DNA of 64,000 nucleotides, taken from Vigna angularis (lineage: Eukaryota > Streptophyta > Magnoliopsida > Fabales > Fabaceae). Positions within the stretch are counted from its first letter, which is position 1. Every line of letters begins with the position of its first letter. The DNA lies in contig NC_068974.1 in assembly GCF_016808095.1 (NCBI RefSeq), positions 21,312,825 through 21,376,824 of the forward strand, in the 5' to 3' direction. This document shows, in pieces, positions 35,931 through 46,737 of this stretch. The notes beneath the pieces were generated by a model. It did not search any database. It saw only the letters and a program-made list of their open reading frames with translations, and was not told where the DNA came from. The translations under genes and the position numbers were made by a program.

Positions 35931-36355
35931 ACCTCATTTATTCACAAACTTTCATAAGTTTTCCTCTCAAATCCCTTCATTTTGTACCATTTTTTTGCTT
36001 AATTCAAACAACCTCATTTATCCTTTCAAATCCATTGAAATCCAATCCTTCAAATCTTTCTTTAGAAATAAACAACTAAGGTAAAAGCTTGACAATGCAA
36101 ATTATAGTCACACTAAATCCAAACCGTATAAAACCTTTACTTCACCAAACCGTGTAAGTAATTACAACAAGCCTAGGCCTAACCTGTTTCAACAAATGAC
36201 TTGATAATTTGATAAAGGATATAAATAAAATTTGCAGAAACATATAGTTCAAAAATAAACAAAAATTCCCTTCAACCAAGACCACAAGCAAATTGCTACA
36301 ACACATTCAAAGAAAATATGTTGAACTAATTCCTCCTTCTCTTTTCACAAAGAAC
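35931..36355. other. Intergenic stretch, no gene seen
   Basis: AT-rich sequence after the copia fragment, with no ORF or repeat recognised. Confidence 0.5.
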
Positions 36356-37068
36356 ACATGGAGCAAAAAGTGAGACCTGCGCATTGTACTTCTGTTAACA
36401 ACAAGAACTAGATTCTGCATACTTTATAGTTCAACATTGCACTTAAGAATTAAAAAACAAATCATATCAGTGAAAACAAAAATGAAAACCAATCTTTATT
36501 TAATTTAATTTTCAAACATAGGTTTTCTTTTATTTTCAAATTACTTATATTGTTTAAATTACTTCTTCAATTAATAATATAAAGTTAGTCTAATTAAAAT
36601 ATTTTCGTCTACTTTAAAAAAAACACTCTTAATGTACTTAAATATTTAATAATTTTATACACAATTTTAATATAATATTGCTTGTTATAAAATATCTAAT
36701 CATATTACTGTACATGGAGCAAAAAGTGAGACCTGCGCATTGTACTTCTGTTAACAACAAGAACTAGATTCTGCATACTTTATAGTTCAACATTGCACTT
36801 AAGAATTAAAAAACAAATCATATCAGTGAAAACAAAAATGAAAACCAATCTTTATTTAATTTAATTTTCAAACATAGGTTTTCTTTTATTTTCAAATTAC
36901 TTATATTGTTTAAATTACTTCTTCAATTAATAATATAAAGTTAGTCTAATTAAAATATTTTCGTCTACTTTAAAAAAAAACACTCTTAATGTACTTAAAT
37001 ATTTAATAATTTTATACACAATTTTAATATAATATTGCTTGTTATAAAATATCTAATCATATTACTGT
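36356..37068. repeat. Recent 356 bp tandem duplication
   Basis: The unit starting ACATGGAGCAAAAAGTGAG at 36356 recurs at 36712 without a gap and nearly without change; the second copy has one extra A in an A-run (about 36972). Flanking sequence is AT-rich with no gene. Confidence 0.93.
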
Positions 37069-37439
37069 ACATGTTTAATATCAAGTTTTCCAATTTGTTT
37101 ATTTTTATAACGATTTTCAAGTTTATTAACCATCTTTTAATTATTTAGTAAGCCGTTCAAGTGTAATTAATAATATTATTTTACTACTTTAAAATTTTAA
37201 ATATCTTACGATTTCTAATGTATTTTTTAAATATTACAAATTTTTATTTTTATTTTAATGTTGAATAATTGTAATGCAATTTAAATTTTTCCTTTATTCA
37301 TCTGTTTGATTAATTTTTTAATAACAATTTATGTTAATTATTATACTGTATGAACGGTTATTAATAACTATAATTTACATTCAAAATTCTTGTATGTCTT
37401 GTAAACACATTTTATTTTATTATTGAATTTGTAATACTT
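37069..37439. other. AT-rich stretch, no gene seen
   Basis: Very AT-rich. No ORF or recognised element. Confidence 0.5.
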
Positions 37440-37903
37440 ATTTCTCTCATTTTCCCTCAACCGAAGACTTTTGCCTTACCTAAAGGTAAAGGCTGTAGGT
37501 ATTGTTTAACGACAAACGATTTATCGACGAAAAATCAGTCTTCTCTAATCCATCGGTAATAGGAATTATTTTTTATGTTTTCGACGGACTAGGATCGTCA
37601 GTTCTCTGTTCTTTCACCAATAGACTTCCAAACGACAATTAACGTATGTTCTTCTAACCAACTGACGTCTAATGGGACTATTAAAATATCTTTGTGCTTA
37701 ATTTTTTATGAATTAGAATACTAAAAGACGTTTGTTCTTTTACCAACAGATTTCAAAAAGACAATTAACATCGATTTCTCCAATCAACCAACGTTAATTG
37801 TGTGATTTTATTTATAATATTATCACTTATCATTTTTAACGTTGGATGCTATTGGTTGTGAGACGTTGAACGTTAGATATTGTACCCCTACTTTATACTA
37901 GTG
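37440..37903. mobile_element. CACTA element end, fragment
   Basis: Ends TTTATACTAGTG at 37903. The inner part (37461-37620: ACCGAAGACTTTTGCC, GACAAACGATTTATCGACG, GACTAGGATCGTC-like words) recurs in the same orientation at 43831-44000. The opposite terminus was not identified. Confidence 0.6.
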
Positions 37904-38190
37904 ATTCTTGTGGAGTTTTCCAACAAGCGTTTGCTCGTTCCAATATGATGAATCGAAACAAATAAGTAAATTATTTTTATTTGCATTCATCCAAATACAA
38001 GGTACTAATAGAAACTTTGAACATATAAAATAGAATAAATAATCCTTCTTTTAATTTAATTTATTTCATATCCAAAAATACATTGCTAAATATATATTTC
38101 TTAAGTAATATAATCAATATTGATGTTAACAGTTAGAGTCTAGAACGAGGATTACATTGAAAATGACAGAACCGGTGAAAAGCACATTGT

Positions 38191-39635
38191 CCAAAGTTTC
38201 ATGAGCTGCAAATCTGAACAACACAGTGTGCATTTGATCAAGCTAAAAATGACTTTTGTTGCAGAAAATTGAAATCAGAGTTGGATGAACTCAAGCACAC
38301 ATTTTGCTTTTCTGAGAGTAATATGAGTTGTTATAGCTTTAGACACTTTCAAAAACAGTAGACAAACGTGCACAAGGCTTGAAACCACAAGAAATCTGGA
38401 CAGAAACAGCATTGACCACATCAAACCAGAAATTAAGTTTTGATGCAGAATTGTGAAATAGTGAAGAATTTTGATGCAAATTTTTGAAACTGGAAACAAA
38501 GTTTGCACTGCTAGTAGCTCTAATGATCAAAGCTGGACATTAAGCCATTGCTTATATGATCAACATATAGCTAGCCAATGCATTGAACACAATTAAACAA
38601 CAAGAGATAATGCTGGAACAGAAGTAAACCAATTAGACAGTGAAAAACATCAAACACTTGGAAGACTTGGAATGATGATTAAGCTGGATTCACACGAAAA
38701 TTAAAGAAGTTGCACCGATTAAAATGAAAAAAAAAAACACTAAGGAACAATGTATGAACACAAACATCCATAGCAAACACGAAATCAAACCATAGAAGTG
38801 AGAGAAAAAAAATTCAAACAGTGACAAACATTGGAACAGCACATGACAAAAGTGAGATATGACTGAAAAAGTGACTTATCTCTTGGAGACTTGCGTGGAG
38901 AACCTGGCTCTTGATGCCAAATGATGGAAGCTACTCCAGGATATGCAGAAGAAGCTCCAAAACTCAGAGAAGTGGCAGCGGATTGAGAGAATGCAGTGGA
39001 ATTTCTGGATGCACGGAAGGTGTTTGATAATATGCTGGAGGTGTTTGAGTGGTTGTGTTTGGTAGAGTTCTAGCTCAGTAGGCTTTTCAAAGGGGAAAGA
39101 AGCTAGAGGAGGTGCTAGATAACAAAGCACAGAGGTGAACTTGAGAGTAATAGCTGAAAATTGGCAGCATTTCTTTACTTCAATTCAAGTTGAATTTACA
39201 ATGGATGAGCTCTCTTTTTATAGGCAAAGATGAGCTTTGGAAGTGTGCTATGAAAGCTATCTTAGTCTACAAATGTAAAACGTGCAGACTCCAAGTGCAA
39301 CAGTTGTTTCCAATCCATGTGCTCCATATGTTCCTCATGGAAAAGGTGTTAAATGAAGGAAGTCACCCGGTTGCTTGTGTTTCACGTTTTGCACATGTAA
39401 AATGTGTAAAACGTGTTTCTTTCATGGCTAATTAATGTGCAGCAGCAAGGCTTCTTTGGTAGCATCATTATAGGTTCCAATTCCTTGTTATTTGGCCTAC
39501 AAAACAACATAAAGTATTTTAGCAAAGACATAGATTTTAAGACTTAGAAAGAAAAGAACTTTTGTTATTCAACTTCCCTTTCTTAGTCTCAAGTTGATAC
39601 TTCTTAGGATGGGAAGGCCCTAAAGGGTTGCCATC
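38191..39635. mobile_element. 1.45 kb insertion with 11 bp direct repeat, class unknown
   Basis: AAGCACATTGT at 38180-38190 returns at 39636-39646. The right arm of the inverted duplication has this site once (inverted near 46245-46262: ACACATTGTT), so the segment between is an insertion absent from the paralogue. I see no terminal inverted repeats, LTRs or poly(A) tail. ORFs inside (38275-38508 minus, 38876-39130 minus, 39190-39435 plus) are not recognised. A non-LTR element or a transposed genomic fragment are both possible. Confidence 0.6.
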
Positions 39636-39654
39636 AAGCACATTGTTAAATTTA

Positions 39655-39959
39655 GGCTTAATACCCTATTTTATCCCCAGTTTCGCCCGAAAATGTCAAA
39701 TTAGTCCATCCTTTAAAAAATGCGTCAATTACGTCCTCACTTAATAAAATTTGCATCAATTAAATCCCTTTCGTTAAATCCGTACAAACGGCGTTAATTA
39801 TCTTGATGCAAAATAATTAACGCCGTTTATACGGATTTAACAGAAAGGATTTCATTGATGCAAATTTTATTAAGTGAGGACGTAATTGACGCATTTTTTA
39901 AAGGATGAACTAATTTGACATTTGCGAGCGAAACTGAGGACAAAATAGGGTATTAAGCC
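39655..39959. mobile_element. 305 bp foldback MITE, Mutator-like
   Basis: Begins GGCTTAATACCCTATTTT and ends with its inverse; the two halves pair for nearly their whole length (about 140 bp each) around a centre near 39805 (GTTAATTATCTTGATGC). Flanked by the 9 bp duplication TTAAATTTA at 39646-39654 and 39960-39968. The inverted paralogous arm carries TTAAATTTA once and no element (about 46236), an empty site. A 9 bp duplication points to a Mutator-like transposase supplied elsewhere. Confidence 0.9.
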
Positions 39960-40360
39960 TTAAATTTAACATTCACCGATATCATAGAAAAAATTAATTA
40001 ATTTGTTTCCATTCGTATTCTCCTAATTTCTAGAAGTATAAAATGAATATATTTATGATATAATTTTAATTATTTAATAAAATAAAAACCATGTTACATT
40101 CATTAAATGAATAATTCAATCGTAATTAAATATTACTTTAATAAAAGATAAGAAGAATGTTAAAAAAAAGGAAAAGTTTGACTCTCAATCATCTTAAGTA
40201 ATAGATTCAATATTTTTCTTCTTTTGACAAAGATATTCCAAGAGCATTTTTATCACTTTTACACAACATATATGACTGCATTCTAATACTATAGATACGT
40301 TTCTAGTTGAATGCTGAAATGAAAAAAAATAAGATATACTTGAAAGAGAGTTGGCAAAAG

Positions 40361-41059
40361 ATGGCCTTAGTGAAAGTTACTTTGGTAGCAATTGTTTTTG
40401 CTTTGATAGCTTGTAATGGTATGGTGTTTGAGGTTTTTGTTTTCTCATTTGATAAATATTTTTGTGGCATGTCATATAGATATTTAACTCTAATTTATGA
40501 GATTAATAGAGTTTTAAGAAATAAACCTAGTTGAAATGTTAAAATTTGATACTTAACATGATTTTATATTCTAATAGTGGGATGTGTTTTTGTAGGATTT
40601 GTCTTAGGTAAGGATACATGCAACGAGAATAAGAATTGCAAGGGAAAGGTAGCTTTATGCAGAGATTCAGCTCTTTGTGTTAACAATGTTTGTCAATGTC
40701 CATCCAACATACTAGGATTTAAGGATACATGCAACGAGAATAAGGATTGCAAGGGAAAGGTAGCTTTATGTAGAGATTCATCTCTTTGTGTTAACAATGT
40801 TTGTCAATGTCCATCCAACATACTAGGATTCAAGGATACATGCAACGAGAATAAGGATTGCAAGGGAAAGGTAGCTTTATGCAGAGATTCAGCTCTTTGT
40901 GTTAACAATGTTTGTCAATGTCCATCCAACATACTAGGATTCAAGCCAGATAAATGTAAAACTGCTGTTGATTGCCCATTTGTTTGTCCTCCACCATGTG
41001 ATAAACAATATTGTAATGTAATCACCGGTAAATGCGAATGCTTGTGTAAGAAATACTGA
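40361..41059 (+). CDS. Secreted cysteine-rich peptide with three 37-residue repeats (NCR/defensin-like)
   Basis: Two exons: 40361-40418 and 40596-41059, with a 177 bp GT..AG intron, giving 173 residues. Exon 1 encodes a signal peptide (MALVKVTLVAIVFALIACNG; likely cleavage shortly after FVLG). Exon 2 carries three units of 37 residues (40613, 40724 and 40835; 111 bp period), each with C-x5-C-x6-C-x5-C-x4-C-x1-C, then a different proline- and cysteine-rich tail with eight cysteines ending CLCKKY. The upstream in-frame ATG at 40319 is unlikely: in the inverted copy it runs into a stop before the signal peptide. The architecture (short signal-peptide exon, small secreted disulfide-rich product) resembles legume NCR/late-nodulin or defensin-like peptides, but I cannot name the family. 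The repeated six-cysteine units in one precursor suggest a multi-domain inhibitor or antimicrobial precursor; that is inference. Confidence 0.82.
40419..40595 (+). other. Intron of the cysteine-rich peptide gene
   Basis: GTATGG donor after the signal peptide and TTTTTGTAG acceptor. Phase 1, splitting a glycine codon. The minus-strand paralogue has an intron of 175 bp at the same place. Confidence 0.8.
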
Positions 41060-42384
41060 GAAATTTATCAATAAATATGCAAGTTTTGTTAGAGCCTAGC
41101 ATCTTTAAACATATTTTGTTTTCTTTGTGTTAGTTTTGTAAACACAATGAAAAGAAGAATTTGGAACTCAACTATAATATAACACACTTGATAATTCTTT
41201 GAAATCTTTTTTAGTACTTGATTGTAGTTTGATCTCAGAACATAGTTGTAAAATTAGCATTAGTTCTTACAAATATTAGGATTGATATAATTGATTCTAT
41301 TAGTTGATAGTGTTTTAAAAATAAAATTTCAAAACAAGTGTACTAACATATATAATTGATTTATTAGTTGATAATCCATTATTCTTATATATAGTTAACA
41401 TATATAATTGTAATGTCTTTCTAAATAATCTTTTATTATACCATTTAATCGATTAAACAAGCTTCTCATTAATTGAAAAAATTGATTATTAAATTTATCA
41501 TAAAAATAATATAATCAATTATATATCTGACAATATAATTAAAATCTTGAAAAAACAGCATGTTTAGTAAGGTTTTTTCTTGCATAATCTAATATATTAT
41601 TCTTAGAATCTATAAAGAACAAATTAATTTATTATGTAGTAGATTATAGGTACTAAAATTCAGTTTTCGCTTTTAAATTTTGGAAGACATTTAAATAATT
41701 TTAATTCAATTTTAAAGGTTGTGTGATGTCTTATAGAATTCTAACAAATATCTTGTGTGAAAGAACTAAAAGTGAGAAAGTTATAAATTAAGCTTGATAT
41801 AGGAGAACATTATGAAAACATCATCTTTGGATATGTTGAGGTTTTTTTCAATATCAAACATGTTACCAATAAACTTAGGTCAAACCCCTTGTATAATTGA
41901 AGAACTACATGCTTCTATGATATACCAAAAGTTAAATTTCTTGTGAGTAGTTGCAAAACACATGTGCAACTATAAAATACCAAATGCACATGCAATTATT
42001 TTTACTCATATTCTACATACTAACTCCTAACATCAAATGTTGGCACAAAAGATATTTCCAACTCTACATAAAAAAATAGAGAACATCACATATATAAATG
42101 CAACCAATGTTTTTCAACTTTTGAGTGAAGGAACACATTAAACCCAAATGCACTTGATATTCTTTAGATTTCACATGATATTATTTAGATTTCACATATG
42201 TAGGTTTGTTCCATCCAGGGTTGCTTCCCAGGCTATCACACGCTCAATTAAGCAACAATACTTGAGTCCATAGCCTACTTGGGGAGCAATACCTAAAAAC
42301 GGCAAAGAGTCATTCTAGTAACGTTTTAAGGTGAACAACTCATTAAACTAATTGTCATTCTTGTCAAAGTATGTTCATTAATCA
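41060..42384. other. AT-rich flank of the peptide gene, no gene seen
   Basis: 3' flank, part of the inverted duplication up to about 42190. No ORF above 60 codons. Confidence 0.55.
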
Positions 42385-44000
42385 ATGTTTCTTTTGTTTA
42401 TTGTAACAGATGAAGGTGCAGTGGAAACCTAAATATGAAACTCAAATACAAAGAAATTTCCAGAGTAAAGCATCTCATCGATTGTCAAAGATGTTTACGA
42501 ATGCCCGCTTGGCAGGGGAGCGACCTTACTGGCTGGACGAGCACGTTTGGAACTCTTTACTCGCTCATTGGAATTCAGCAGAGTTTCACAATAAGTGTGC
42601 TACAACCCAAAAGAATAGAGCTTCTGAAAAGGGTAGCACCCTGCATACCGGTGGGTCGATGACAGTTCATGAGCATGTCATTCGTATGGTAAACCTTCAT
42701 TACTTTTATGTTTCTTTCATATATAACGTGTATATTTTCTATTTCATGTACACTTCTAACTCTAAATTATGTTATAGGCACAAGCTTTGGGATGGAATGT
42801 TGATGAGGTATTTGCATAGACTCATGTTCGGAAGGGAACTACTGAATTCGTTGATGAAAGGTCTCGCAACACTCATGTAAGAAAATAACACTACTACTAG
42901 TAGCTAGTAATTTTTATTTATGTTACTGTATCATTCCCTAACTTTTAATGTTTGAACAGGAAAAGTTTTCTACGAGACTTTCACAAGTTAGATCTGAACA
43001 TGGGTAAGCTCCTACACCGGATGATGTGAGTAATGAAGACAACGAATTCCATAGGGCACAATGCTGGGTCAATGTCGTTGGTGGAAAAAAAAAGGGCAAG
43101 TGTACGGTGCAGGACAACTTGCTGCAAACTACACAGTAGCCATAAGAGGTACTCTAAAGCACCAACCTTCTTCTTCAACCACCACTGCTGATGAGGCCGT
43201 CGAGCGCTTGACACAGCCACTACAACAACGTGACCAGGAAAATCCTGATTTGAGAGAAGAATACAGTGACTTAAGGAACAAGTTTACAAACTTCAAGTCC
43301 CTGCCGAAAGCTTCACACAGTCATTCCACCGTCCCTCCGACCCAGCCACAACCCTCCCCATCACCCGCCGTCCCTCAGCAGCCCACATCAGTCCAGCCCA
43401 CACCAGTCCAGCCATCTACAAAGTAGCATGATGATGAAGACCATTCTGAGGATGACTATGTAGATTATTAGATTTATTTTGTTATTGAACATAGTTGTTA
43501 GAACATTTGGATGTTAGAACATTATGATTCTGCTACACTACATTTGCTCATATCTAGATAAACATATTGTTTTATATTTCACGTTTCATTTACAAATACA
43601 AGTTCTTAAATTTGAACAATACAAATGATGTTATTTATTGTTGTTTACTCTATCAATGATTGGATGATTTTTGGATGCATATTATAGAAGTTTGTCTGTG
43701 CTTTGAAAATGTTATGCAAGTTTGTCTGTGTTGTGAACATGTTATGCAGGTATGTGTAGTTGGATAACAAATACAAATATAACTAAATTATGTCTAGTTC
43801 TTATCTAAGGACTTATCGAATCTACCCTTCGGTAATTACCGAAGACTTTTGCGTTACCTAAGGGTAAATGCTATCGGTAATGTTTAGCGACAAACGATTT
43901 ACCAACGAAAAACCAGTCTTCTCTAATCCATCGATTATAGGAATTATTGACGTTTTTTTTATGTTTTTGACGAACTAGGATCGTCTGTTCTCTGTCTTTA
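42385..44000 (+). mobile_element. CACTA (En/Spm) remnant with second transposon gene
   Basis: Contains the broken Transposase_24-type gene (42410-43426) and, at 43831-44000, the same subterminal words as the CACTA end at 37440-37620. Both termini are missing. It occupies the spacer of the inverted duplication. Confidence 0.65.
42410..43426 (+). pseudogene. Transposase_24 (Ptta/En/Spm) protein gene, three exons, broken
   Basis: Exons about 42410-42688, 42778-42876 and 42960-43426, separated by two GT..AG introns (88 and 83 bp). Exon 1 has RPYWLDEHVWNSLLAHWNS and GSTLHTGGSMTVHEHV; exon 2 reads ALGWNVDEVFA then TAG (42816-42818) where the family usually has glutamine, then THVRKGTTEFVDERSRNTH; exon 3 starts EKFSTRLSQVRSEHG with a TAA, and loses frame by one base in the A-run at about 43086-43094 before VYGAGQLAANY. 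The C-terminal end is a heptad-like stretch and a proline/glutamine-rich tail. This is the plant transposase family PF03004 found as the second gene of En/Spm elements; role is known only broadly (DNA binding or transposition cofactor). Family call is from motif recognition. Confidence 0.8.
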
Positions 44001-44324
44001 TATGTGCAATCTTGTTTTAATGTGTTTTTTTTCAAAATCCAAATGTTCTTTGGAGAACCCATAACCATTCTTACTGGAGCTTTGAAGTAAGTGTTTTAGA
44101 AAAGAAGAAAAATTCTGATATAAAAAGTTATTTTAGCTAAATAGTATGAATTTAAAACAAAATCATGCATTTGTGAAGATTTTTATAGCAAGATAATTAT
44201 TTGTATGTTAACTTTAAAGTTTTTGTGTTGCATATTGAGTTTGAAATTCCATGGTTATTTATAAGAGTAAAACTCTTCGTTGGAAATTGAAGAACATTCA
44301 TTATATTTGTGCATAATGGTTTTG
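44001..44324. other. Spacer, no gene seen
   Basis: AT-rich sequence between the CACTA remnant and the right arm of the inverted duplication. No feature recognised. Confidence 0.5.
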
Positions 44325-45126
44325 AATATCATATGAAATATAAAGAATTTTATCAACTGCATTTGGGTCTAATGTGCTACTACACTCAAAAGTGGAAAAA
44401 CATTGGTTGTATTTACATATGATGTTCTCTATTTTTCATGTAGAGTTGGAGAACATATTTTGTGGCAACATTTGATGTTCCTTGTTAGCATGTAGAATAT
44501 GAATAATAATAATTGCATGTGCATTTGGTATTTTATAGTTGCACATGTGTTTTGCAACTACTCACAAGGAATTTAACTTTTGGTGTAGCATAAAAGCATG
44601 TAGCTCTTCTTTTATAAAAGAGGTTTGATAGAAGTTTATTGGTGACATATGTTAATATTGCAAAAAAAACCTTAATATCCAAAGATGATGTTTTCATAGT
44701 GTTTAGAATTTATTTTATGAGATATAATTAGCAAGTGGTCAAAAAGATTTCAAAGAATTATAAGTGTTGTAATTGAGTTCCAAATTCTTCTTTTAATTGT
44801 GTTACAAGATTATTTTGATATGTAGATTTGTTTAAATGTTTTATCACAAAATGTGATATGAAGAACTTCTAAAATTTAAGAAGTTTTTTATTTCCATTAT
44901 TTAACTTTATGGAAGAACAAGATAAATATTTGGTCTCTGGTAGATGAATTCCAACCCACATTAATATGGATCAACAAAGTTCAAGATTCGATTTTTTTAA
45001 TAATTAAATTATAAACGTGTAAAGAAACCTAAAAAGAAGTTTTAATTTGGATAATAACTATGAACTTGTATTGTCGATTTGAATTAATTTTCAAATGCAT
45101 GTTTATTGATAAATTTCTCAATGTTT

Positions 45127-45237
45127 CTAACACAAACATTTGCATCTACCGGTGGTTGCATTACAATAATTCTGCCATGGTGGTGGAGGACAAACAGATA
45201 GGCAATCAACACCAGTTTTACATCTATCTTCCTTGAA
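45127..45237 (-). pseudogene. Open but untranslated C-terminal domain behind the nonsense codon
   Basis: 37 codons including the old stop, in frame with the gene above, homologous to the C-terminal domain of the plus-strand gene (shared CPPP and TTGRCKCLC-like end). Not translated if TGA at 45238 is read as stop. Confidence 0.7.
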
Positions 45238-45703
45238 TCATAGTATGTTGGATGGACATTGACAAACATTGTTAACACAAAGAGCTGAATCTCTGCATAA
45301 AGCTACCTTTCCCTTACAATCCTTATTCTCGTTGCATGTATCCTTGAATCCTAGTATGTTGGATGGACATTGACAAACATTGTTAACACAAAGAGCAGAA
45401 TCTCTGCATAAAGCTACCTTTCCCTTGCAATCCTTATTCTCGTTGCATGTATCCTTACCTAAGACAAATCCTACAAAAACACATCCCACTATTAGAATAT
45501 AAAATCATGTTAAGTATCAAATTTTAACATTTCAACTAGGTTTATTTCTTAAAACTCTATTAATCTCATAAATTAGAGTTAAATATCTATATGACATGCC
45601 ACAAAAATATTTATAATGAGAAAAGAAAAACCTCAAACACCATACCATTACAAGCTATCAAAGCAAAAACAATTGCTACCAAAGTAACTTTCACTAAGGC
45701 CAT
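45238..45703 (-). CDS. Secreted cysteine-rich peptide, two repeats, truncated by a nonsense codon
   Basis: Exon 1 45703-45646, intron 45645-45471, exon 2 45470-45238; 96 residues. The signal peptide is the same 20 residues as in the plus-strand gene. It encodes two 37-residue six-cysteine units instead of three. A G-to-T change turns the GGA glycine codon after NIL into TGA (45240-45238). The downstream frame stays open for 36 codons to a stop at 45129-45127 and still encodes a CKTGVDC..CPPP..C tail, so the tail was lost recently. The product could still be a secreted two-domain peptide or the gene may be decaying. TATAAAT at about 45795-45800 on the minus side is a reasonable TATA box; the plus-strand copy has CTATAGATA at the matching place. 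Confidence 0.72.
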
Positions 45704-46737
45704 CTTTTGTCTTATTTTGTTTTACTATTTCTCCAACTCTCTTTCAAGTATATCTTATTTTTTTTCATTTCAGTATTCAACTGATACACATATTTATAAT
45801 GTCAGAATGAAGTCATATATGTTGTGTAAAGTAATAAGAATTCTCTGGAACTTATGTATCTTTGTCAAAAAAGAAAAATATTAAATCTATTACTTACGAT
45901 GATTGAGTCAAACTTTTTCTTATCTTATTAAAGTAATATTTTATTAAGATTGAAATATTCATTTAATGAATGTACATCCAAAACAAGAATATAAAACTTT
46001 TGAAGTAATATATTAGAATATAAAAAACTTTTTCTTTTTTATATAACATTCTTTTTATCTTATTAAAGTAATATTATATTATTAAGATTGAAATATTCAT
46101 TTAATTAATGTACATTGTTTTTATTTTATTAAATAATTAATATTATATCACAAATATATTCATTTTATATTTCCAGAAAACAGGACAATATGAATGGAAT
46201 CAAATTAATTATCTTTTTTTTATGATATCGGTGAATGTTAAATTTAACAATGTGTTTTTTATCGGTTCTGTCATTTTTAATGTAATCCTCATTCTGGACT
46301 CTAACTGGTAACATCGATATTGATTATATTACTCAAGGCATAGATATTTAGCAATGTATTTTTGATATAAAATATATTAAATTAAAATAAAGATTATTTA
46401 TTTTATTTTCTGTTTAAAGTTTCTATTAGTACCTTGTATTTAGATGAATGCAAATACAAATAATTTACTTATTTTTTTCGATTTATCATATTGGAACGAG
46501 CAAACTGTTGTTGGAAAACTCCACAACAAGAATATAAAGAAACATTTAGATAATCTTTTAAGATCCCAAAATTAAAACAAAATTGTTAAGATCTTGATAA
46601 TATGTTGATATGATGTAGCCAATAAAATTTAAACATGAATATTATTTAAGATCTTGAGACTCTAGTTATATAATCCAATTATTATTTTAATTACAAAACT
46701 TTGAATAAAAGAATGATTCTTATAAAGGAAAATTCAA

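Larger units (their letters stand above)
37911..42190 (+). repeat. Inverted segmental duplication, left arm
   Basis: Matches the reverse complement of 44325-46530. Landmarks: TTCCAACAAGCGTTTGCTCG (37918; inverted near 46510), the GAGGATTACATTGAAAATG block (38146; inverted at 46272), the cysteine-rich gene (40361-41059; inverted 45703-45127), the AAAGAAGAATTTGGAACTCA block (41152; inverted at 44780), and the GAAAACATCATCTTTGGATA block (41813; inverted at 44690). The left arm is longer through the insertions at 38191-39635 and 39655-39959 and about 600 bp near 41220-41800. Confidence 0.85.
44325..46530 (-). repeat. Inverted segmental duplication, right arm
   Basis: Reverse complement of the left arm (37911-42190), with scattered substitutions and indels, including about 250 bp extra near 44860-45110. 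It lacks the two insertions seen in the left arm and so shows the pre-insertion state. Carries the second cysteine-rich peptide gene. Confidence 0.85.

Noticed and set aside
36109..36125. CACTA motif as left end of the element ending at 37903
   Set aside because: Only CACTAAATCC matches loosely; no subterminal words or duplication support it.
40307..40360. Upstream ATG (40319) as start of the cysteine-rich gene
   Set aside because: In the inverted paralogue the same upstream ATG hits a stop before the signal peptide, while the ATG at 40361 begins a standard signal peptide in both copies.
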